Shown here: in pieces, positions 58,258-64,000 of the stretch
How positions within the stretch are numbered: the stretch's first letter is position 1
Layout of the letters: each line of letters begins with the position of its first letter
Assembly (NCBI RefSeq): GCF_051961875.1
Contig: NZ_JBQCCV010000125.1
Location: forward strand, 62,001-126,000
Length of the DNA stretch: 64,000 nt
Origin: Intrasporangium_A sp051961875
GTDB taxonomy: Bacteria > Actinomycetota > Actinomycetes > Actinomycetales > Dermatophilaceae
Reading direction: 5' to 3'
Translations under genes and position numbers: made by a program
Notes under the pieces: model-generated
Seen by the model: only the letters and a program-made list of their open reading frames with translations
The model's database searches: none
Told to the model about the DNA's origin: nothing

Positions 58258-59087
58258 GCCTTCTTCTCCGTCACCTCGACGCTGAGGATGCTGATGGGGG
58301 AGACCGGGGTCCCGTCGGTCGTCTGGGGGGGTAGCGCCTTGTGCGAGGCGATCTTCTTGACGATGTCGAGACCCTTGGTCACCTTCCCGAAGATCGTGTA
58401 ACCGCCGCCCTGCGTGGGCAACTGCGTTTTCTCGTAGGAGATGAAGAACTGGCCACCGTTGCCGTTCGGGTCCTGCGTGCGGGCCATCGCGAGGCTGCCC
58501 GCGGGGTAGACGCCGTCCTTGGGCGCGTTCTCGATGCCGAAGCCGTAGCCGGGGTCACCGGAGCCGCTGCCGGTCGGGTCGCCGCACTGGAGGACGAAGA
58601 TGCCGGAGCTCGTGACGCGGTGGCACGGGCTGGGCGCCCAGTACCCCTCCTTGGCAAGGAAGTTGAAGGACGCGACCGTCTGGGGCGCCTTCGCGCCGTC
58701 GAGCTCGAGCGCGATGTCACCGCACGTGGTGTGCACCGTCGCGACGAAGGTCTTGCCCGCCGCCGCCTTCTTGTCGGGCAGCTTGTCGAAGTGCTTCGGC
58801 GTCTTCTGCAGAGCGGGGGGCTCCTCACAGCCGGCGGCGAGCTGCTGTCCCTCCTGCAGCCCGGCGTTCTCGCCCGAGGCCGCCGGGGTGGGCGCCGCCT
58901 TGGGTGCTGTGTCTCCCTTGGGCAGGAAGTGCGGCACGGCGATGAAGGCCCCGATGACGAAGATGACCGCGAGGATCGCGGCGAACAGCTGCATGTCCTT
59001 CTTGGTCTCGCTCACGGGCGGCTCGGCAGCACGCTGCTGTCCCTGCTGGCGGCGCCGCTCACGGGCGCGCTCCTGCTGTTTCGTCAC
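58254..59087 (-). CDS. ppiB: membrane-anchored peptidyl-prolyl cis-trans isomerase (cyclophilin type)
   Basis: This 277-residue protein has a basic cytoplasmic N terminus (RARERRRQQGQQ), one transmembrane helix (about 32-55, MQLFAAILAVIFVIGAFIAV), a linker, and a cyclophilin domain (about 110-275): GDIALELDGAKAPQTVASFN, RVTSSGIFVLQCGDPTGSGS, GSLAMARTQDPNGNGGQFFI. The position beside relA matches Rv2582 of M. tuberculosis. It would help fold exported proteins. Confidence 0.9.
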   Translation of the reverse strand: MTKQQERARERRRQQGQQRAAEPPVSETKKDMQLFAAILAVIFVIGAFIAVPHFLPKGDTAPKAAPTPAASGENAGLQEGQQLAAGCEEPPALQKTPKHFDKLPDKKAAAGKTFVATVHTTCGDIALELDGAKAPQTVASFNFLAKEGYWAPSPCHRVTSSGIFVLQCGDPTGSGSGDPGYGFGIENAPKDGVYPAGSLAMARTQDPNGNGGQFFISYEKTQLPTQGGGYTIFGKVTKGLDIVKKIASHKALPPQTTDGTPVSPISILSVEVTEKKA

Positions 59088-59237
59088 GAACCTCTCCTTG
59101 GCGGAACCTCCGGCTTGCCCGGGCTCCGGTCATTTTAGGGACACACCCTCTGCCCGTGCGCCCCGCATGGTCACGAGTCCGTGACAAACTGGCGTCACCG
59201 AGGACGTATGCCGCTCAGCGGACGCGGTGCCCACGGC

Positions 59238-59243
59238 TAGGCT
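59238..59243 (+). promoter_or_regulatory. -10 box for a leaderless MBL hydrolase transcript
   Basis: TAGGCT (59238-59243) ends 6 nt before the GTG at 59250. No Shine-Dalgarno precedes that start. A copy of GCGGCATAC (inverse, 59206-59214) lies just upstream. Confidence 0.5.
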
Positions 59244-59249
59244 CCAAGC

Positions 59250-59951
59250 GTGCTGACCGTCGCCTTCCCTGCCCAGGCCTTCGACACGAACTGCTACGTG
59301 CTGGCACCCGGGCCAGGGGAGGAGTGTGTCGTCGTCGACCCGGGCATCGGTGTCGAGGAGACACTGCGGGAGGTGCTGGCCAGCCACCGGCTCCGGCCGG
59401 CCGCCGTCCTGCTGACCCACGGCCACGTCGACCACGTCTGGTCGGTCACGCCGGTGTGCGGGGCGGACACGGCGGCATACATCCACGCGGACGACCGCTA
59501 CCGCCTGGCCAACCCGCTGTCGGAGACGAACCCGGGCCTCGTCGCGATGCTCGAGCAGCAGTTCGGGCGCGCGGCGACGTGGACCGAGCCGTCGAAAATC
59601 GTCGAGATCCGAGACCGGGCGCGGCTGACCCTCGCGGGCCTCGACTTCGACGTCCTGCACGCGCCGGGCCACACGCAGGGATCGGTGATGTTCGGCGTGG
59701 CGCAGGTCCCCGAGGCGGTGGGTGGCCAGGTGGACGTCGACCGCACGATGCTCTCCGGCGACGTCCTGTTCGCCGGGTCCATCGGACGGACCGACCTGCC
59801 GGGCGGCGACCACGCGGCAATGCAACGCAGCCTGCGTGACGTCGTGCTGCCGCTCGCCGACACGACGCTCGTCCTGCCCGGACACGGGCCCGCCACGACG
59901 ATGGCCCACGAGCGCGGGACGAACCCCTACCTGCAACACTTGCCCGCGTGA
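59250..59951 (+). CDS. MBL-fold metallo-hydrolase (glyoxalase II-like)
   Basis: This 233-residue metallo-beta-lactamase-fold hydrolase has the zinc motif LLTHGHVDHVWSV (H-x-H-x-D-H), APGHTQGSVMF, SGDVLFAGSIGRTDLPGGDH and LPGHGPATTMAHERGTNPYL. This is the glyoxalase II/YcbL-type pattern; thioester hydrolysis is likely but not proven. Start GTG 59250 follows a TAGGCT -10 box, so it is probably leaderless. hisS overlaps its stop by 4 bp. Rv2581c is the counterpart in M. tuberculosis. Confidence 0.9.
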   Translation: MLTVAFPAQAFDTNCYVLAPGPGEECVVVDPGIGVEETLREVLASHRLRPAAVLLTHGHVDHVWSVTPVCGADTAAYIHADDRYRLANPLSETNPGLVAMLEQQFGRAATWTEPSKIVEIRDRARLTLAGLDFDVLHAPGHTQGSVMFGVAQVPEAVGGQVDVDRTMLSGDVLFAGSIGRTDLPGGDHAAMQRSLRDVVLPLADTTLVLPGHGPATTMAHERGTNPYLQHLPA

Positions 59952-61282
59952 GCACGTCAGCCAAGATCACCCCGATCAGCGGATTCCCGGAGTACCTGCC
60001 GGCTGAGCGGATCGTCGAGCAGCGCTTCCTCGACGTCATCCGTGAGACGTTCGAGCTGCACGGGTTCTCCTCGATCGAGACGCGCTCCATCGAGCCGGTG
60101 GAGCGGCTGCTCGGCAAGGGCGGCGACGCTGACAAGGAGATCTATGCGGTCTCGCGGCTGGCCGGCGACGAGGACGACGCGAAGTGGGGACTGCACTTCG
60201 ACCTCACCGTTCCCTTCGCCCGCTATGTCCTCGAGAACGCCGGCAAGCTCCAGTTCCCGTTCCGGCGCTACCAGATCCAGCGGGCCTGGCGCGGCGAGCG
60301 GCCCCAGGAGGGCCGCTACCGCGAGTTCACCCAGGCGGACATCGACGTCGTCGACGTCGGCGAGCTGTCGCCGCACTTCGAGGCGGAGATGCCGCTCGTC
60401 ATCGCCGACGTCTTCAGCAAGTTCGCCGTCGGTGACTTCGTCATCCAGGTCAACAACCGCAAGATCCCGAACGGCTTCTACCAGGGCATCGGCCTCACCG
60501 ACGTCACGGGCACGCTCCGGATCGTCGACAAGCTCGACAAGATCGGGCCCGAGAAGGTGCGGGAGCTGCTCATCGAGTCGGGTGCATCTCCCGAGCAGGC
60601 CGACCAGTGCCTCGCCCTCGCGGAGATCCGCACCGAAGACCTGTCGTTCGTCGACCGGGTCCGGGCGCTCGGTGTCGAGCACCCGCTCCTCGACGAGGGC
60701 CTCGAGGCACTCGAGGCCGTGATCCGGACCGGTCTCGCCCACGCCCCCGGCCGAGTCGTGGCCGACCTGCGGATCGCCCGCGGCCTCGACTACTACACCG
60801 GAACCGTCTACGAGACGCAGTTCGTCGGGCACGAGGACTGGGGCTCGTTCTGCTCCGGCGGCCGGTATGACGCGCTCGCCTCGGACGGGCGCACCACCTA
60901 CCCCGGAGTCGGCATCTCGATCGGGGTGACGCGCATCCTCGGCCTGCTCATCGGGCACGGCATCCTCACCTCGTCCCGCTCCACCCCGGCCGCGGTCCTC
61001 GTCGCGCTCAAGGACGACGACTCGCGGGAGGAGGCGGTGGCCGTCGCGACCGCGCTCCGAGGTCGGGGGATCGCGTGCGAGGTGGCCTCGAAGGCCGCCA
61101 AGTTCGGCAAGCAGATCCGCTATGCGGAGCGGCGCGGGATCCCGTACGTCTGGTTCCCCGGCGCCGGCGAGTCCGGCGACGAGGTCAAGGACATCCGCTC
61201 GGGCGAGCAGGTGCCGGCCGACGCGTCGGTGTGGACGCCCCCGGCTGAGGACCTCGAGCCGGCGATCACCCGCAAGCCCTGA
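59948..61282 (+). CDS. hisS: histidine--tRNA ligase
   Basis: This 444-residue class II synthetase charges tRNA-His. Motif 1 region is SGFPEYLPAERIVEQRFLDV, motif 2 RRYQIQRAWRGERPQEGRYR followed by EFTQADIDVV, the histidine loop RGLDYYTGTVYE, and motif 3 SFCSGGRYDALASD. The C-terminal anticodon domain is LVALKDDDSREEAVAVATAL. It begins at GTG 59948, overlapping the MBL gene stop; the MBL-hisS pairing is conserved in actinobacteria. Confidence 0.93.
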   Translation: MSTSAKITPISGFPEYLPAERIVEQRFLDVIRETFELHGFSSIETRSIEPVERLLGKGGDADKEIYAVSRLAGDEDDAKWGLHFDLTVPFARYVLENAGKLQFPFRRYQIQRAWRGERPQEGRYREFTQADIDVVDVGELSPHFEAEMPLVIADVFSKFAVGDFVIQVNNRKIPNGFYQGIGLTDVTGTLRIVDKLDKIGPEKVRELLIESGASPEQADQCLALAEIRTEDLSFVDRVRALGVEHPLLDEGLEALEAVIRTGLAHAPGRVVADLRIARGLDYYTGTVYETQFVGHEDWGSFCSGGRYDALASDGRTTYPGVGISIGVTRILGLLIGHGILTSSRSTPAAVLVALKDDDSREEAVAVATALRGRGIACEVASKAAKFGKQIRYAERRGIPYVWFPGAGESGDEVKDIRSGEQVPADASVWTPPAEDLEPAITRKP

Positions 61283-61295
61283 CCCCGCACTGGAC

Positions 61296-61904
61296 TCAGC
61301 CGGGCAGCCGCAGCCCCTCGTCGTGCAGCTCGAGCGCGGCGAGGGCCTTGATGACGTCGGGCTCCCGGCGGCGCCAGTCGCCGGCGGGATCGGCGCTGAT
61401 CCGCGCCAGCGCGGTCATCGGCTGGCGCACCATGGCACGCAGCGCGAAGAGATCCAGGTCCTCGGTCGCGTCGATGAACCGCTGGGCCGTCGTGGCGCGG
61501 CGCATGAACCGGGCCCGGAGCCACAGCCAGAGGGCACCGACGGTGAGGATGGGCACGAGCGCGGTCGACCAGCCGAGCCACGCGGCGAGGTCCTCGATGC
61601 TGCTCACCATCGAGTGACCGGCTCCACGCAGTCGCGTGCCCGAAGCCGCGGCGCCGTCGAGCCAGCGCTCCAGGTCCCCACCGACTGCGGGGATCCGGCC
61701 CGCTTCGGCGCCCGCGCCGGTCAGCGAGTCGTGGACCGACGTGCCCGCCGTCTCCAGCGACTGGGCTGGGCCGCGCAGCCCCAGCACGACGTCGTGCACC
61801 TGTCGACCCGCCCAGGCCCAGACCGCGAGCCACACGAGCATCGCGACGTCGCCGAGGAGCTGGCGCGTCCGTCTCGCGGTCGTGTCTGCGTAGAGCTTCA
61901 TCAT
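61296..61904 (-). CDS. conserved-looking membrane protein of unknown function
   Basis: This 202-residue protein has two transmembrane segments: LLGDVAMLVWLAVWAWAGRQ at about residues 16-35 and WSTALVPILTVGALWLWLRA at about 111-130. The loop between is Gly/Ala-rich and the C-terminal domain is charged (TTAQRFIDATEDLDLFALRA). No known family was recognised. ATG 61904 is used; ATG 61901 is equal. It converges with hisS and is divergent from ald. Confidence 0.72.
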   Translation of the reverse strand: MMKLYADTTARRTRQLLGDVAMLVWLAVWAWAGRQVHDVVLGLRGPAQSLETAGTSVHDSLTGAGAEAGRIPAVGGDLERWLDGAAASGTRLRGAGHSMVSSIEDLAAWLGWSTALVPILTVGALWLWLRARFMRRATTAQRFIDATEDLDLFALRAMVRQPMTALARISADPAGDWRRREPDVIKALAALELHDEGLRLPG

Positions 61905-62066
61905 GGGCCTCCGGGACGAGCGACGAGCGGGACCTCAGGGGCCCGCGGAGCGATGTGAGCGCCATACCCAGTGGGCGAGGCAGGTGTGACACCGCGGGCC
62001 TGAGACGACAGGGCTTCGACATCGAACAGCCCTCCGGCGACGGGCGGCGACACTACTGTGAGGAGC

Positions 62067-63179
62067 ATGAAGGTCGGCATCCCGCGTGAGGTCAAGGACA
62101 GCGAGTTCCGCGTCGCCATCACGCCGGCCGGCGTGACGGAGCTCGTGGCACACGGGCACGAGGTCGTCATCGAGGCGGGCGCGGGCCTCGGCTCGTCGAT
62201 CACCGACGACGACTACCGTGCCGCTGGCGCCACCCTGGTCGCGGCCGACAAGGTGTGGGAGACCGCCGAGCTGGTCCTCAAGGTGAAGGAGCCTGTCGCA
62301 GAGGAGTACGACCGCCTCCACGAGGGACAGACGCTCTTCACCTACCTGCACCTCGCCGCCGACCGGCCGCTCACCGAGGAGCTCGTGCGCCGCAAAGTCA
62401 CCGCGATCGCGTACGAGACGGTCGAGCTCGCCGACGGCACGCTTCCCCTGCTGGCGCCGATGTCGGAGGTCGCCGGGCGGCTCGCCCCGCAGGTGGGCGC
62501 CCAGGCGCTCCTGCGGGCGCAGGGTGGCCGCGGCATCCTCCTCGGCGGAGTGTCCGGCGTGTATGCCGCGAAGGTCGTCGTCATCGGGGCGGGCGTCGCC
62601 GGCATGAACGCCGCCGCCATCGCCCTCGGGATGCAGGCCGAGGTGCTCCTCCTCGACAGCGACATCGCCAAGCTGCGCAGTGCCGACTTCGTCTACCAGG
62701 GCCACTGCCAGACGGTCGCCTCGAACGCCTATGAGGTCGAGCACGCGATCGCCGACGCGGACCTCGTCATCGGTGCGGTCCTCGTCCACGGCGCCCGGGC
62801 CCCCAAGCTCGTCACCAACGAGCAGGTCGCCCGGATGCGGCCGGGCTCGGTGCTCGTCGACATCGCGATCGACCAGGGCGGCTGCTTCGAGGACTCCCGG
62901 CCGACGACGCACACGAACCCGACGTACCAGGTCCACGACTCGATCTTCTACTGCGTCGCCAACATGCCGGGTGCCGTCCCGCACACGAGCACCTACGCCC
63001 TGACCAACGTCACACTGCCCTACGCCGTCGCCCTCGCCGACCTCGGTTGGCGAGGGGCACTGCGGGCCCACCCTGCCCTCGCCCTCGGGCTCAACACGCA
63101 CGGTGGAGCCGTCGTCTCGGCGCCGGTCGCCGAGGCCCACGGGCTCACGTGCACCGCACCGGCCGAGGTGCTCTCCTGA
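62067..63179 (+). CDS. ald: alanine dehydrogenase
   Basis: This 370-residue NAD-dependent enzyme interconverts alanine and pyruvate plus ammonia. MKVGIPREVKDSEFRVAITP is the family opening; YLHLAADRPLTEEL, APMSEVAGRLAPQVGAQALL and the Rossmann motif VVVIGAGVAGMNAAAIALGM follow. ATG 62067 is preferred: TACTGT (62054-62059) ends 7 nt upstream, indicating a leaderless mRNA. GTG 62058 would add three residues. Downstream, the xerD-like reading frame starts inside or just at the end of ald. Confidence 0.93.
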   Translation: MKVGIPREVKDSEFRVAITPAGVTELVAHGHEVVIEAGAGLGSSITDDDYRAAGATLVAADKVWETAELVLKVKEPVAEEYDRLHEGQTLFTYLHLAADRPLTEELVRRKVTAIAYETVELADGTLPLLAPMSEVAGRLAPQVGAQALLRAQGGRGILLGGVSGVYAAKVVVIGAGVAGMNAAAIALGMQAEVLLLDSDIAKLRSADFVYQGHCQTVASNAYEVEHAIADADLVIGAVLVHGARAPKLVTNEQVARMRPGSVLVDIAIDQGGCFEDSRPTTHTNPTYQVHDSIFYCVANMPGAVPHTSTYALTNVTLPYAVALADLGWRGALRAHPALALGLNTHGGAVVSAPVAEAHGLTCTAPAEVLS

Positions 63180-64000
63180 GCTCGGCGACCACGTCCACGC
63201 GCCAGACGTCCCTGGACCGCGACATCAAGGCTTGGCTCGACCACGTCCGGGTCGAGCGCGGTGGGGCGGCGAACACCTTGGCGTCCTACCGGCGTGACCT
63301 CGCCCGCTATCGGGACTTTCTCGCGGCCCGGGGTATCACGGATGCCGCAGCGGTGCGCGAGCCGGACGTCGCCGCGTTCCTCGCCGACCTTCGCGAGGGC
63401 GCTCCCGGCCGGCCCGGCCTGGCCGTGTCGTCCGCGGCCCGCACCCTCGTGGCGGTCCGCGGCTTCCACCGCTTCCTCGCCGTCGAAGGGGTGACCGCGA
63501 GCGACCCCGCCGCCAACGTGGCACCGCCGCGCACCCCGTCCCGGCTGCCCAAGGCGATTCCCGTGGCATCCGTGGAACGGCTCCTCGACACGGCCTCCCT
63601 CGGTGACACCCCCATCTCCCTGCGTGACCGGGCCCTGCTCGAGGTCCTCTACGGTGCCGGCGCCCGGATCAGCGAGGCGGTCGGGCTCGACGTCGACGAC
63701 GTCGACCTCGAGGCGCGCGCGGTCCGCCTGTTCGGGAAGGGCTCGAAGGAGCGCGTCGTCCCGATCGGCCGGTATGCCGCTGAGTCCCTGGGCGCCTACC
63801 TGACCCGGGCGCGCCCGGCCCTCGCCGCGAAGGGCCGGTCGGGCGCGGCGCTGTTCCTCGGCAAGCGCGGAGCCAGGCTCTCGCGCCAGTCGGCGTGGCT
63901 CGTCCTGCAGGAGGTCGCGAAGCGGGCCGGGCTCGAGCACGTGTCGCCCCACACGCTGCGCCACTCGTTCGCGACGCACCTGCTCGACGGCGGGGCCGAC
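63149..64000 (+). CDS. xerD: tyrosine recombinase XerD-like, 3' end outside window
   Basis: The frame is open to the window edge and codes for a XerC/XerD recombinase that resolves chromosome dimers at dif. The SAM-like core-binding domain reads DIKAWLDHVRVERGGAANTL ASYRRDLARYRDFL. The catalytic domain has the first Arg in YGAGARISEAVGLDVDDVDL, the Lys of GKGSKERVVPIG, and HTLRHSFATHLLDGGAD (His-x-x-Arg) at the end; the Tyr nucleophile is beyond the window. Start is uncertain: GTG 63149 overlaps ald by 31 bp, and CTG 63176 with GAGG upstream is possible. xerD next to ald is common in actinobacteria. Confidence 0.85.
   Translation, partial: MHRTGRGALLSSATTSTRQTSLDRDIKAWLDHVRVERGGAANTLASYRRDLARYRDFLAARGITDAAAVREPDVAAFLADLREGAPGRPGLAVSSAARTLVAVRGFHRFLAVEGVTASDPAANVAPPRTPSRLPKAIPVASVERLLDTASLGDTPISLRDRALLEVLYGAGARISEAVGLDVDDVDLEARAVRLFGKGSKERVVPIGRYAAESLGAYLTRARPALAAKGRSGAALFLGKRGARLSRQSAWLVLQEVAKRAGLEHVSPHTLRHSFATHLLDGGAD

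Larger units (their letters stand above)
2789..63780. repeat. dispersed 9-mer GCGGCATAC (19 copies by hand count)
   Basis: Plus-strand copies start at 2789, 16474, 19539, 21014, 30851, 35303, 38979, 46265, 48275, 57668 and 59472. Minus-strand copies (GTATGCCGC) start at 3507, 16496, 19225, 35917, 38953, 59206, 62561 and 63772. Seven lie between genes, including two inverted pairs that form terminator stems. The coordinates given here only mark the first and last copies. Confidence 0.8.

Noticed and set aside
63176..63178. CTG as the certain start of the xerD-like gene
   Set aside because: CTG is a rare start codon. GAGG upstream gives it some support, but GTG 63149 is in frame, so the start is left open.

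Overview
This 64 kb window is high-GC DNA (about 70% by eye) from an actinobacterium. Gene content and order resemble Micrococcales, perhaps Intrasporangiaceae-like; the family is a guess. The clearest guide is a conserved backbone: thrS - HIT - pgsA - acyltransferase - pimA - pdxS ... pdxT - yebC - ruvCAB - yajC - secDF - apt - relA - cyclophilin - MBL hydrolase - hisS. Mycobacterium tuberculosis has the same order around Rv2580-Rv2614. Many genes overlap by 4 bp (ATGA or GTGA). At least eight genes have a TANNNT -10 box 5-7 nt before the start codon, which suggests leaderless mRNAs.

Layout. 1-4.4 kb: hydrolase end, PPK2, AidB-type flavoprotein and a BrkB membrane protein. 4.5-6.0 kb: a Gly-Cys-Val tRNA cluster, then a GH12 glucanase-like lipoprotein lying between two near-identical terminator hairpins. 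6.2-7.7 kb: DEAD-box helicase with a structured leader and an in-frame stop before a readable C-terminal tail. 7.8-14.5 kb: a gas vesicle cluster, with two small unknown genes and then gvpY-Z-A-F-G-O-J-L-S-K, preceded by a stress-sigma-like promoter. 14.5-23.2 kb: mixed metabolic genes (DUF981, alcohol dehydrogenase, methyltransferase/HxlR pair, stand-alone LigD polymerase domain, pabB-pabC, tRNA-Val, hemerythrin, flavin reductase-like). 23.2-29.5 kb: a fatty-acid module with acyl-CoA dehydrogenase and TetR divergent from thiolase-FabG4-HtdX. 29.5-30.7 kb: minisatellite repeat and an unknown lipoprotein. 30.9 kb to the end: the backbone, interrupted between pdxS and pdxT by a 7 kb insertion (frameshifted kynureninase, LuxR regulator, 1282-aa secreted metallopeptidase), and ending in ald and a xerD-like recombinase cut by the window edge.

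How the genes work together. The gvp genes encode the gas vesicle shell and its assembly factors. pgsA/patA/pimA start phosphatidylinositol mannoside synthesis. pdxS/pdxT make PLP. ruvCAB, behind an exact LexA box, resolves Holliday junctions. yajC/secD/secF assist Sec export. relA controls (p)ppGpp.

Most unusual points: (1) a 9-mer, GCGGCATAC, counted 19 times on both strands, partly as inverted pairs forming terminators, as DNA uptake sequences do elsewhere; (2) thrS is broken by two in-frame TAG codons while its essential C-terminal coding remains intact; (3) the gvp cluster with its two unknown leading genes; (4) a heptad-repeat insertion in the giant secreted peptidase. The in-frame stops in thrS and the helicase and the kynU frameshift could be sequence errors, so read data should be checked first.
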